Below are positions 42,804 to 54,428 of a stretch of 64,000 bases of DNA, piece after piece; the first letter of the stretch is position 1; every line of letters begins with the position of its first letter. The stretch comes from Piscicola geometra (Eukaryota; Annelida; Clitellata; Hirudinida; Piscicolidae), in the NCBI GenBank assembly GCA_943735955.1, contig OX030960.1:1371634-1435633 (forward strand). The letters run 5' to 3'. The translations under genes were made by a program, and so were the position numbers. The notes below the pieces were generated by a model. It was not told the DNA's origin, did no database searches, and saw only the letters and a program-made list of their open reading frames with translations.

Positions 42804-43825
42804 TAGCCACCACCACGGATTTTTCAAAATTACCATTTAAGAAAAAATTGGTATACATTTAATAGATTTTGATTTGCAGATTGTTAATCTGTTTTTTTTT
42901 TCAATATTCCAATCGGTTCAAAAGTTATTCAGCTTTTAAACTCGAATAAATTGAACTTTTAAGAGAATTACGTACAGCGCTGTTTGGCTTGAATAATATG
43001 CGTTTCATGGACCTGACTTTGAGAGTCTAACTTTTTCACTATAGTTTTTCAATACCTCTCGTATATTGATGAAACATTTTTATGAATGAAAATTCAAATT
43101 AAAAACTTAAATTAAAAGCCTATTTTGACAACTTAAATAAAAAAGTAACTTTTTAGTGTTTTTCGGCCTCGTTCATGACGCCAGTATGATCTATTTGAAG
43201 GTTTTTTATTCTATTTAAGATATTAAAAACATTTTGGGCATTTTATTTTTCACATGAAAAAAGGCAAAAATAATAACAAAAAATCGCATAAACTCCTAAT
43301 CCGAAACCCTTTCGAGTCTAATGTTTAGAGGCATTTAGAGAGTCAAAAACGTCAGAAAATCATTTCAAAGTTAACTTTCCAATTTTGATTTACAATTTTA
43401 ATTATCATAGTTTCTAATTCATATTTTTATATGCTTTATTTGAATTTGAATTAAATTAGGAGACAAAATGGCGTGTAGCAGAAACTGAAAAAAATTTAAT
43501 AAGAACATATTTACTCTACTATTTAAATATTTTAGTTTTAATGGTTTCACTGATGTTGATGAGTTTCTTATATATTTTAATGATTCTATTTCTTCAATTC
43601 TTGATCTCATTTTACCTTTAAACTTGCGCTCATGTCGTCTGCTGTCGAAACGGTCTCCGTGGTTCGACAGTGAATGTGCGACTCTGAAACGGGTTGCACG
43701 TAGACACGAGCGTAAGTTTAGGTCTCATAGTTCTTCCTTTAATTATAACCTTTACTTGTCTTCTCTTAACCAATACAAATCTATCTTATTCTCTAAGCAC
43801 TGTAATTATTTTAGAATTTCAATAG

Positions 43826-45724
43826 CAGGGATGCACAACCTTTTTCAGCCTGAAGACCAAAATTACTGAGTCCTTGGGCGCCAAGGGCCGCATCAGCGTG
43901 CACATAGATGACACATGAAACAACTCAATGAATGCAAATTTTTAATGAATGTCATAAAAAATCACGTTATTTAAACATGTATGAATAACTAAATGTAAAA
44001 AAACTCAAAGAATGCAAGTTTTTAATAAATGTCATAACAAAAATAAAACGTGATTTTAAAATGTATGAATAACTAAGTGTTAGTATTTTAATGAGAAGGT
44101 TGAGCCTGAATGGTTGCAACAACATTGTCAATATTGGGTTTGACTTCTGTTGTTGCAACCTCAAAATCGAACAAAGATTATCATCAGTCAAAGATGATCT
44201 AAGTTTATTTTTATTTGTCTTCATGACTGAAAACGTTTGTTCACACACGGATGAATGACAGCAGCTCTTGGTACATATCAAAGATGTAGTGATCTTTGCC
44301 TTGAAGACGCAGATTCAATTTATTTAACTTTTCTGTTATGTCTGTCAAAAATGCTAAGTCTGCCAACCCCTGTTTGTCTGTAAAAACCATCTGAATCTTT
44401 GCCTTTGGTAACAAAAAATTCACAGATTTCCTTTCGTAACTCAATAAACCTAGTTAGAACTTTTCCTCGACTCAACCACCTTACATCAGTGTGATATGGT
44501 ATGTCACGATATTCTGGCTCAATGTTTTCAAGAAATGATCTGAATTGTCGATGGTTAAGTCCTTTTGCTCATATGAAGTTCACTGATTTAAAAACAAATT
44601 ACATAACATTATCAAAATAATTGACCCGTGTACACAGTGACTCTTGATGTATGATGCAGTGGTATGCGTGGATGGTGTCTGTTGGAATTCCTAAGTCTCG
44701 CAAATGTGATCGCAGATGAGCAACAAGCCCTAATTCTTAACCAGTCATGGCGGGTGCACCGTCAGTATTAACGAGCTTTGGTCACTGAACGTTAAGGTTT
44801 TCAAGAACAGATTTTACTCCTCCAAAAATATCTGCACCATTCATACGTCCACGTAGAGAGGCCATTCTTGCTAATTCCTGAGTTAATTTACAGTTCTCAT
44901 CCGCCGCATGAAAAAAAACCAAAAGCTGTGCTGTGTCAACTTTATCCGTGCTTTCATCTAAGGCGATTGAAAAATACTTGAAAATGGCAAGCTTGTCACG
45001 CAACTGTTCACAAACGTCGTTGGATAAATCAACCACCCGGCGCTGGATAGTCATCCGTGACAATGGCACTATGTTGAACAGGTCTGTTTTCTCAGGACAG
45101 ACTTTTTTGCAAATGGCTTGCATGCAGTTTTTGACGAAATCACCATCAGTAAATGGTCGAGACGATCGCGCAATAATCTGTGCTGCGGCACAACCGGCAC
45201 GAACAAAAGTCTTATTTTCATTAACTTTTTTTGTAAAAATATTTCTCAGATGACAAATCTTTTTACAAGTTGATCAATTTTATTTTTTTAGCTTCGTCTT
45301 TCACATCATCAAACGTAGCAGCGTGTTTGGTTTCATAATGTCTTTTGCAATTGTAGTCCTTCATTTCAGTTACGGACTCGCGACAAATTAGGCACAAAGC
45401 TGTTCCGTTGAAATGCTGCATTAAATATTTTTTGTCCATTCTTCATTAAACTGACGATTTTATACTTCAATTTTACGCTTTGACATTCTTACTAAATTAA
45501 AACAACCAGCGTGCCAACTCAATTATCGCTCGTTGTTGTTGTTTCAATCGTTTTATATTATTGATGTGCAAACAGTTCTATTAAAAAGAGATGGACGAGT
45601 GCATCGATTTAAAATTCTGTTAGGGCCGCAAATAGCCAAAATGGACTAGTTGTCTGAGGGCCGCATCAAACAGGCCGGTGGGCCGCATCAAACAGGCCGG
45701 TGGGCCGCGGGTTGTGCACCTCTG
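43826..45724 (-). mobile_element. GTF2IRD2/ZBED5-type hAT element inserted in the LINE
   Basis: Ends CAGGGATGCACAACC and GGTTGTGCACCTCTG; 8-bp flanks TTCAATAG (43818-43825) and TTCTATAG (45725-45732) match at 7 of 8. The LINE frame is continuous across it once removed. 1899 bp, with transposase on the minus strand. Confidence 0.93.
43967..45439 (-). pseudogene. hAT transposase, GTF2IRD2/ZBED5-like, degenerate
   Basis: N terminus (45439-45263, 58 codons): MDKKYLMQHFNGTALCLICR, MKDYNCKRHYETKHAATFD, a BED-like finger (C-x2-C ... H-x4-H). Then ENKTFVRAGCAAAQIIARSS, MTIQRRVVDLSNDVCEQL, FKYFSIALDESTDKVDTAQL, LVNTDGAPAMTG, a stop, [69 protein letters not shown] and the dimerisation end CEQTFSVMKTNKNKLRSSL. 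The order matches the family. Several in-frame stops and shifts make it inactive as written. Confidence 0.85.
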
Positions 45725-47185
45725 TTCTATAGTCAACGCTTCTTCTTCAAAGAATCGTTGGCAGTCACTTTCTAAATTATTAAATAAAATCCTTCCATCT
45801 CCTCCATCTTTCTCTTCTCAAGATTATCATAATTACATAACAAGTAAAGTAGAAACAATAAGATCTAATTTCAACAATAATACCTCTATTCCTAGCCCTA
45901 ATAATTATATTAACAATAGTGAATTTAATTTTGCCAGTTTTTCTTCAATTTCTCTACCTGACCTGTCCTTAATTATTAATTCCATGTCTACATCTACCTG
46001 TTCTCTTGACATAATTCCAACTTATTTGATTAAAGAGTTGTCTGATATTTTTTACCTTATAATTCTTTTCATTGTTAATCTGTCTCTCTCAACTTCTATA
46101 TTTCCCACTTTATACAAAGCTTCTGTTATCTTACCTACTTCAAAAGATAATTCATTAGACCCTACTCAAATTTCTAACTATAGACCTATTTCTAATCTAC
46201 CATTTATATCTAAAATAATAGAAAAAGTAGTTTATCAACAAATATACTCATATTTAAATGTTAACTCCCTTATCCCTTATTTACAATCTGGTTTTCGTTT
46301 AGGTCATAACTGTGAATCGTCCTTCTTGAAACTTTATAATGACCTTATTTATGCCTTTGATAATAAAAAAATGTTCGGTACTTGTTTGCTTAGATTACTG
46401 TAGACCACTCGTTATTACTACTATTACTAAAAAACAAGTTCAATATTAAGGATTCTTCGTTTTTATGGATTAAGTCATATTTATCTAATAGATCTGTTTA
46501 TGTTTCTTTAAATCACTTTACCTCTAACCCATCTACTTACTCATATGGTGTTCCTCAAGGTTCTATTCTTGGTCCTCTGTTCTTTATTCTATACGTCTCT
46601 GAATTATCTTTTATCATTTCCTCTCATTCTCTCAACTCCCTATCCTATGCTGATGATTCGCAGTTATATTTCAGCTTCGATATATCATCATATAATACTG
46701 TTATGTCGTCTATATCTTCATGTCTATTATCTATTGAAAACTCATCTAGCTCAATGTCTTTAAAATTGAATCCATTAAAGTTTGAACTTATATTTTTTGA
46801 TAAAAATGGTAAACTAATTAATGGTCCATGTAATTTTTCCACTCATACTATTGTTCCATCTAATCATATTCATAGCTTGGGATTTATTTTTGACTCAAAA
46901 TTAACCTTATCAAACCAACTTCGATCAGTTACTAAATCTTGCTATTTTCATCTCAGACGTATCAGACAATTATTACCTTACTTAGATGACCCTTCTTTAA
47001 AGATGTTAGTCTCTGCACTTGTTTTATCTCGAATTGACTATTGTAACTCACTCTATTATAATTTACCTGAAACTACTTTAAAACCATTAAATAAAGTATT
47101 TAATTATGCAGCTAGAGTCGTTAGCCGTACTCCTATTTGTCACCACATTACACCCTCTCTCATCTTATTACTTATTATTATCATC

Positions 47186-47212
47186 TTCTAACCCTAACCC
47201 TAACCCTAACCC
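47186..47212. repeat. Interstitial telomeric tract (CTAACC)4 in the LINE
   Basis: CTAACCCTAACCCTAACCCT lies between two copies of ACCCTCTCTCATCTTATTAC (47152-47171 and 47209-47228). The sister LINE at 29.5 kb has only one copy of that 20-mer and no telomeric repeat. Confidence 0.85.
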
Positions 47213-47824
47213 TCTCTCATCTTATTACATTGACTCCCCATCAAATTTAGGATTATATTTAAAATCTGTGTTTTTATGTTTAAATTAAAAAAACTCCCCA
47301 GTATCCCCAATATACCTTAAATCATTAATATCTCACCCTCATAGAAGTAATTTAAGATCATCCACTCAAAATCATTATTTCATCCCTTCCATTTTGCTAA
47401 ACGTTCTTTCCATTATGCAAGTCCATATATTTGGAACTCATTACCCCCTTATTTAACTACTTCTAAATCATTATTTACTTTTCGTAAGGATCTGAAGACA
47501 TATCTGTTTAACAAATTATTTTACGAGCGCTCTTGAATCTGAGGAAAGAGCGCTATAGAAATCTATTTGATTGATTGATTGATTGATTACGCATTCTCTT
47601 TTAGTTATCTTGAATCTTTGGTTAGCAGCTGCCATCTTGGCAGCCGCTTTAACCGTTTAAAGATTTTGTTAAATAGTTTGTCTTATCTAATAATTTAGTT
47701 TTTTTAAACTTCAAATAATAATAATAATTATTATTTATATCTTTTCTTGTTTTCTGGTTTTAAATTTATCTTGCTCTCGGAATTAAAATCTTCAACCAAT
47801 AACTGTCTAACGGACTACAATAAA

Positions 47825-47895
47825 AACTTATTTTAAAAGGAAGAAGTGCCAAGGCCTCAAATTGAGCACCAATGCACAGCTTGCAAGCACCCACT
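47825..47895 (-). repeat. AGCACTTCTTCC-type repeat unit, inverted
   Basis: GGAAGAAGTGCCAAGGCC, ATTGAGCACCAATGCACAGC and TTGCAAGCACCCACTGG are the reverse complement of the unit in 36890-37295 and 41100-41660. Confidence 0.65.
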
Positions 47896-48051
47896 GGCTA
47901 CCTACTTCACAAGGCAAATGAGCTCTGTAGATGAAAGACAGACTGTCAGAACGAATCTTTTACATATGACTGTATTTATGTCTATTATCTATTGAAAAAT
48001 GGTCTAGCTCAAACGAATCTTCTACACATGACTGATTATGTCGCTTGGTGT

Positions 48052-49051
48052 TATCCTGCGTCAATATTGTCGCAGGATAGCGTAGCCGCGCGGTTGGTGT
48101 TATCCTGCGTCCAGATTTTAGCGAGATACTTTTAACAATCTTTTTTTCTTATTTATTAATATTTAGTGAATTTTCGTAAAATAATAATAATAAATTTATT
48201 ATTTGTTAACTATTTTTTTTATATACTTCGTAATAATCATTGAATTTTCTTAGACTAACCCTATGTTATCCTAACCCTAACTTAACCTTAACCTAACACT
48301 AAATAAATAAAATATTTATAATACTTAATTTATCAAAAATTACTCTAATGATTTAATTTATCTCTTATTTATATTTTAATCATCTAATTTTTTATTATTT
48401 CACTCATTATAATTATTATCAATAAATTTGTTTTTCATTCAATTTTATCCACTAAAAATCTTTATAAATTATGGTACTTAAAAAATAATAGTTATTGATC
48501 AATCATCTTAATAAACAATAACCCTAACTCTAACCCTAACCCGAACCCTAACCCTAACCCTAATTTTAACCCTGAACCTAACCTTAATCCTAACCAGTAT
48601 ATTTGTGAAAATTGTTTTAATAAAATATTCATATTTTATTTTGATCAAACTATATTTTTATTCGAAAAAGAATACTAAATAAAAGTCTTTATTAGACTAA
48701 GTTTAACAATAAAAATTTTCAAGATGTAATAATAAATATAATAATATGTAAAATAGTTATTTACAACTATTACAGAACCAGTATCCGACAGATTTGCGTA
48801 TTAGTCCAAAGCATTCAAATAAATCCTAACCTAAAATTTAGAAAGTATTTAAGTGGAATAATAATTTATTTTTAATAATGAAACTATTTAAGTTTTGAAA
48901 TAAATACATAAAAATATAATTATGAATTTATTCCCAATTAATTCAAAACTTAAAATTAAAAATTCACTAAATTACTAGATTATAAAATCTGGACGCAGGA
49001 TAACACCAACCGCGCGGCTACGCTATCCTGCGACAATATTGACGCAGGATA
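48052..49051. mobile_element. MITE with perfect 69-bp terminal inverted repeats and TA flanks
   Basis: 48052-48120 (TATCCTGCGTCAATATTG, GCGTAGCCGCGCGGTTGG, GTCCAGATTTTA) is an exact reverse complement of 48983-49051. Each repeat contains an inner hairpin (ATCCTGCG/CGCAGGAT at 48053-48078) and a second ATCCTGCG. TA at both borders may be a target duplication. The interior is AT-rich, non-coding, and holds degenerate CCCTAA repeats (48254-48300, 48522-48595). Identical termini imply a young insertion. It is inserted between two LINE scraps. Confidence 0.88.
48522..48598. repeat. Telomere-like CCCTAA tract inside the MITE
   Basis: ACCCTAACTCTAACCCTAACC, CGAACCCTAACCCTAACCC and TTAACCCTGAACC: about 11 units, mostly TAACCC. 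A shorter patch is at 48254-48300. Confidence 0.85.
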
Positions 49052-49059
49052 TAATCTTC

Positions 49060-49262
49060 GGTTTATGTCAATTATCTATTGGAAACTGGTCTAGCTCAAT
49101 GTCTTTAAAATTGAATCCACTAAAGTTTGAACTTATATTTTTTGATAAAAATGGTAAACTAATCAATGATCCATGCAATTTTTCCTCTCATACTATTGTT
49201 CCATCTAATCATAGTCGTAGCTTGGGATTTATTTCTGACTCAAAAATATCCTTTGACATATT
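49060..49262 (+). pseudogene. CR1/L2-like LINE scrap (post-RT domain)
   Basis: SSSMSLKLNPLKFELIFFDK, NGKLINDPCNFSSHTIVPSN and SLGFISDSK match 46740-46905 of the larger LINE copy. It is flanked by the MITE; a related scrap (GTCTATTATCTATTGAAAA) is at 47970-48015. Confidence 0.8.
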
Positions 49263-49573
49263 TTATAGAACTTTTGAAAAAGTTTCCAAAAATGTTTAAT
49301 TTATTTTTATTCTCTCTTTTTTGAGACAGCAACTTGAAAAACTTTAAAATATGCTGTAGCCCAAACTGTGGATAACATAGTGTAAAACTAGTTATTGCTT
49401 TTAAAATTGTTATTTAGTTTTTATATTATTAAAATTATATTCATTGAAAAGATAATTCATTATTCAACCTTAAAATTATAAATTGACGTTAGTCAAAACA
49501 TTAATAAGTTAAAATTATTCAGTTTTCTACGATGACTATCATTCATAAAAATTCCCGGGTTAAAGCTAATTAG

Positions 49574-51654
49574 CAGGGGCGCAACCAGCAAAAAATGCTG
49601 GGGGGGGGGGGGGGCTCAACTTTAGTAAAATAAAAAATTCTTTAATCCATTTACCGCAGCTGTTGCGTTTTGCAACATCTATTTTTATATTTTTTTGCTG
49701 TTTTTATACCGAGTTTTTTCACATATTTTGTACAATAAATTGTAATTTTTTAAGTTAAATTTCAACTTTTTAAATTTTATTATTTACAGTGTTTCATATA
49801 CTGTTCACATTTAACATTTATCAAAACAATCTTTCTTCGCTTAGATAATTGTTCAATTTGTTCGTTCGATTTTTAGTATATTTATACAACTTTAGTCTTA
49901 ATTTCGGTGTGAAAAGATAGTTAATACTTGAATTAATTTTTTTAATATTCAAAATAACTTGCAAAACGTTTTCCATGCTTTTAAAAATCAATGGTGCGTT
50001 TTCGCAACTTTGACATAATATGATTTCATATGATTTTTAATAAGTCTAGTCATTATAATAATAATGAAATTATTATTTTAATGTTAATGTATTATGAAAT
50101 TTGTAAAATTAAAATTAAAAGTTGAATTTTGTAGATGAATGTTGATTTTTATATTTCGATAAAAAATTTCAAACCGCAAATGCTTCACACTTGAAGCTTT
50201 TATTGAAAAGAATATAGTTTTTTAACCTCTCATAGGTTGAATATAAAATTAAAATAAAGATAACATTCGACCACAGTGTCTTCTTTGAAATAGCACGACA
50301 GTTTATGAGTGCTGTTGTAATTCACGTTAAATAATTTGCTTTGTTGTAATTAAAATAATAATTATTAATATTATAACAAATAAAATAATTAGAAGTTTGA
50401 ATTTTATCGAACTATTCGCAATTGAAATTTATTTCTGTTTAATAAATGTGGTTTGAATCAATTTATTTGTGATTTTTCACTGTACATAAGTATGTCACAC
50501 TTCCCGCTCGCGTTGCGTTTTCGCAACATTTTGCCCCATTAAAACCTATGAAATAACTGTTTTCAATTTTGCTTGAGTTATTCTTATAACCATATAATGC
50601 AAGTCTAAATGTAAAATTCATTTTAACTTTTTTTCTTGGGTAGCGGCGGTCAATGGGCTAAATAAAAACTACCAATTATAATTGATAAAGAATTTAGATA
50701 GTTTATTAATGATACAAAAGAAAAACTACAAACTAAGTTGCATAGTATTCTTAAAGTTACGTCATCATTTTTTAAACTAAGGTAAAAAGTAAAAAAATAA
50801 GTTTGATATGAGATCCTAAACAGTCTATAATTTTTTTTAAATATTTAGTTTCAACTAAATTTTGATCTGTTCTCAGTTACAAAATAATTCTTCGATCAGT
50901 TTGTGAAAATCTTTTCACCATTTCATTTACTGGAAGAAGTGCAGTAGCGGTTTTGGTAGCAGATATTCTAAAACAAGCTTTGCAAACGACATCCAGATAC
51001 AGTCGTCTTAAGATGAATTTTAATAAGCCGAAGTTTAGAAAATGCTCCTTCTGCATCTGATGAAGTAACTGACAGAGTCAGAACAACATCGAGCATATAA
51101 TGCAACTCGGGCTGAAGGCTTGCTGCTCAAAAGAATTCTTGCAGTTCGATACATGCAATGAGATCAGACTGATACGCACGTAAACTTGATGTGTTGATGT
51201 GATTTGGAGCTGTCTTTACACAGTTTCAGCATCCTTTCCATGAAGGTTGGATAATTCTGAAAGCTCGAGAATTATTTTGTCTATCTGATTTGTTTTTTAT
51301 ATACTGTGTCATGGCTTTAAAAATTTACATATAAAAAGTGTAAAGATTTAAAAGTGTAGTTAAGATCAAATGGTGCTCTATTTCTTCTCAGAATTTGTGA
51401 CATGTTAGTGTTATTTTGGTGGGATCTCTATGTTCTGTGTTGATATATGAAATGTTTCGTGAGATAAAGACCCGATGGCCATCCAGAGAAAATATCATTG
51501 TTCTATGGCATATTGAAAAATTCATTACCCTCCCCCACCACCAAAAAAACTCATCGATTTTCGAAAAATTGCGAGACCCTTCGAAAAGGTCTGGGGGGGG
51601 GGGGGGGGGGGGGTTTGAGCCCCCCCCAGCCCCCCCCCCCTGGTTGCGCCACTG
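49574..51654 (-). mobile_element. hAT element (CAGKGGCGCAACCAG ends), degenerate
   Basis: Perfect 8-bp duplication CTAATTAG (49566-49573 and 51655-51662). Ends CAGGGGCGCAACCAG and CTGGTTGCGCCACTG, each followed by long G or C homopolymers (49602-49614, 51594-51640). The minus strand near 51080-50960 has SVTSSDAEGAFSKLRLIKI and HLKTTVSGCRLQSLF, the dimerisation domain of the DUF4371/ZMYM-type hATs. The rest is too degraded. The relative at 33230-34652 is inverted. Confidence 0.88.
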
Positions 51655-51684
51655 CTAATTAGCATAGTGTCGTGGTGGTTGCTA

Positions 51685-51777
51685 GGTATAGGATAGTTCA
51701 CGGATGCTCGTCAGATATTCTAATTGGTAAACTTTGAGTCACAAGTCTATCCTCTAAGCCATTCCCGCTCCCCATGG
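51685..51777 (-). mobile_element. SINE-1, 5' (tRNA-like) part of the split copy
   Basis: GGTATAGGATAGTTCACGG, GTCACAAGTCTATCCTC and TAAGCCATTCCCGCTCCCC continue exactly where 42649-42803 stops, with GGTATAGG duplicated. The B box is decayed (AGATATTCTAATTGG). Confidence 0.88.
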
Positions 51778-51779
51778 AA

Positions 51780-52600
51780 TACCATTTAATTTATTTAATA
51801 ACTTAATTAGTTTTAAGGGGAGAATATTAAAAACTTCCTTATTTTCCTTCTTAATAATATGACATTTTTTTAAAATTGATGTTATTTATTTTTTTATCTT
51901 AAAAAATATAAATTAGATAAATGCAATCATTTATCTAATTTATCAAAGGGAGGCTAATCCAAAATAGTCGGTTAATATGGAATAGACGTCATTAACTTTC
52001 TATTACTAAATAAAAGGAAAACTAGTAAATAATTAGTAAACATAATAATACAACTTGAAAACCTGTGTGTGGAAATAAAAATAATTCAAAACACTTTATA
52101 AACTTCATGAAGCGATTGAAAATTATTAGAAGTTAAAATTAATGAGATAATTTTATGATTACAATGTATCATTTTTTGTAAAGGTTATTGTAAAAAATTT
52201 AAAGTCGTGCATGATTAGTAGAATGCTACATTTTTGTCGGGCTGCATAGTGTTCTATACTAACCAATATGTTGTTTGAAAAAAATATCTATCACAATTGC
52301 TATTACACCTTTGTCAACTATAAAATTAACAAATTATAATAAAAAATAACTCTTTTACGGCACATTAAGATTACTTTTTTTCATTCTATCATTGGAGTCT
52401 ATCTTAAGCAGTTGCATAAATTTTATTTTGTTTTAAATATAAACTTAGCTAAAAACTTTGGTATTCCATATTACCAGACTATTCCATAATACCTGACTTT
52501 CTTTTATATTCAGTTACTCTTCCAATAAAATTATTTTTAAGATTTAAAAAATATCTAATTAAAACGTATTCTAAGGACTTTTGAGGCTCACTTATAAGCA
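51780..52600. other. Stretch without recognised gene
   Basis: AT-rich, no shared repeats apart from AAATAGTCGGTTAATATGGA-like phrases faintly resembling 42482-42605. No coding. Confidence 0.4.
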
Positions 52601-52660
52601 TGAATCACAAATCTAAGCGGTGCATTTGATTAAAAAATTCAAAATCAGAAAATAAAATAC

Positions 52661-52801
52661 TTTGCAAAAGAGCCAAGAGTGAACGCAATGCTGGCCACGC
52701 GCACAGACATGTTTGATCGCATTCAGATTGATATGTGTTATTCTCGCTGGCTGGAGCCTGCTTACAAATTGAAAGTCCCTCGAGCGGCATAATGACCTGG
52801 T
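52661..52801 (-). CDS. Possible alternative receptor exon (weak)
   Basis: Minus-strand frame QVIMPLEGLSICKQAPASEN, NTYQSECDQTCLCAWPALRS, LLALLQ. The C-DQT-C-LCAWPALRSLL part resembles Cys5/Cys6 of a GFR module, and using GGCGTCAG as acceptor and CAAA/GTATTT as donor it is phase-compatible with exon 1 on one side and exon 2 on the other. The acceptor lacks a pyrimidine tract, however (the upstream sequence is purine-rich), and exon 1 plus exon 2 already give a complete module. It may be an alternative exon or chance. Confidence 0.22.
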
Positions 52802-53578
52802 CTGACGCCACATTAACTCGCTGTTTGTCTTTCTCATGTATTCTCTTCTCCTCAATGTAGTTCGTTTTTTCCTCTTTTTTCTTTCTGTCTTTTTTTTCTC
52901 TTCTCAACTTTTCTATTTTATACCCTTAATTTCGACTTTATAAATCATCTTCTTCAAACCTTTGTTTTATTTATCTCTTATACTGACAGCAATTGAATTT
53001 TATTTATTAATTTAATCATAAATCAATCCATTTTTGGTCAATCAACTCACGCATCCATGCAAGCATTTCGTGGCATCTATGGAGACTGAAAAGTTTACAT
53101 AGATGTCACGAAAAGTTAAAAAATGTAAAGCGAGCAGATTAAACTATGAGACCAATGTGAGATAGAAGAAGAGGAAAATATATTTGAAACGCCTACTTGG
53201 AGAGGTGGATGGGTAGAATGAAATAGATGTGACATATTCAAGAAAAATTGAATGTCAGAAAGATGCATTGTAGGCTGAGAAAAAAGTTTTTCTGGAAGTG
53301 TGGAGGAAGATAATTGCCAGCATCAGCATGCGGCATCTAATGAGAAAGCGTGAAGGCTGAGTAAGAAGGTCTTCAGGATGGCATGAAAGCCTAACATGAT
53401 AGTTAGCTTTGTAAACTTTACTTTGACGTTTTTTGTTAAATTTGATTTTTATTCTATTTCTTTTTTTAAATAAAAAAAAATATTTTAAAAATAAACTAAT
53501 GGATGCTTTTATAAAAAGGAATATTTTCATTTCTGTTCAATTTATTTTTCAATTATACTTTTACGTTCCTTCAAGATG

Positions 53579-53586
53579 TGACGTCA
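53579..53586. promoter_or_regulatory. Perfect CRE (TGACGTCA) in receptor intron 1
   Basis: An isolated TGACGTCA about 850 bases downstream of the exon 1 donor, within GTGACGTCACCATTGCGTG. A CREB/ATF-type site in a first intron could be regulatory. Single-motif evidence only. Confidence 0.3.
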
Positions 53587-54428
53587 CCATTGCGTGATCG
53601 TTAAGTTCACTTTTAAGTCTCATTTGAATAATATTTCATGAATATTATTAATCATCCTGCATGCAACTCACAGGGAATCGCATCATAAGATGAATGTCTG
53701 TTTCAATCGAACATTTCCATAGATACGTCTCGCTTGTTTTTCATCCTCTCACAGCCGTCTAAATGTTCAATATATGTGTTTTTTTATTTTAAAGAGGCAC
53801 GAATATTTTGTATTCATCAAACCTTTCAGCCCTTCAGTCCGCGAGATGATTTTCAGTTCAATAAATGTGTTTTGGCAATGAAACTTCTTTAACTTTCTTC
53901 AAAAGTGCACTGATAGGCTTTCAAGATAAAATCGAAAAAAAGCAAAGTGGAAAAAATATATTTAAAAAAAACTCTCTGTGGTGAGTGAAATGGTCATCGG
54001 AAGGCATAGAAGCCTCTAAAAGGAAGTGCGGAGTCGATAAAATTGAAAAGCAAGCGATTTTTTCACCTGAATTTATTTGTAATATTTTTTTACCTTTAAG
54101 TATCTTGTGGTGGTGTTGGAGCTGGAGCACGAAGCCCATACGAGCATTTCTATTTAAAATAAAAGTCATGTTTAACAAAGTTGAATCGGCTCGAATGCGG
54201 TGTCAGGAGGCGAGTGAAGCGGAAAACTGCTTTGTTTTTGGTGTCTTTAATTAGATACACTGTCTTTGTGTGGCATATAATCAAAGGACTTCCCCAATTT
54301 GGAAAATAAAGTTTTAAAATGAGAAAAACATTTATTTCTAAAAATGTTTTTATTTATTTTAGAAATAAAATCGATTTCACAAATGACTTGAAGCCTCGAA
54401 AAGAACAAGAGCAACAAAGACAACTCAC

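Larger units (their letters stand above)
43530..47590 (+). pseudogene. CR1/L2-like LINE, disrupted by an hAT, a 17-bp deletion and a telomeric tract
   Basis: Reads FNGFTDVDEFLIYFNDSI, then RSPWFDSECATLKRVARRHE (linker after the endonuclease) up to the hAT at 43826, resuming SIVNASSSKNRWQSLSKLLN at 45733. RT: CSLDIIPTYLIKEL, SNYRPISNLPFISKIIEKV, YLQSGFRLGHNCESSFLKL. At 46397 a 17-base deletion, compared with the copy at 29.35-30.37 kb, removes the motif-A Asp region and shifts the frame. YADDSQLYF, KLNPLKFELIFFDKNGK, SRIDYCNSLYYNLPE follow. A TAACCC tract is inserted at 47186-47210. The 3' end is GAGCGCTATAGAAATC with (TTGA)n. Confidence 0.88.
42804..51684. mobile_element. hAT-like element (TAGCAACC ends), copy 2, heavily invaded
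   Basis: Left end TAGCCACCACCACGG, right end CGTGGTGGTTGCTA, flanked by the perfect 8-bp duplication GGTATAGG (42796-42803 and 51685-51692) inside a SINE. The left interior (GGTTCAAAAGTTATTCAGC, TTTTAAACTCGAATAAATTG) matches the inner right part of copy 1 at 6050-7899. It now spans 8881 bases because a LINE (itself holding an hAT), a MITE, LINE pieces and another hAT have landed in it. Confidence 0.88.

Noticed and set aside
52661..52801. GFR-like exon between E1 and E2
   Set aside because: Kept only as a weak feature: phase fits, but no pyrimidine tract, and E1+E2 already form a full module.
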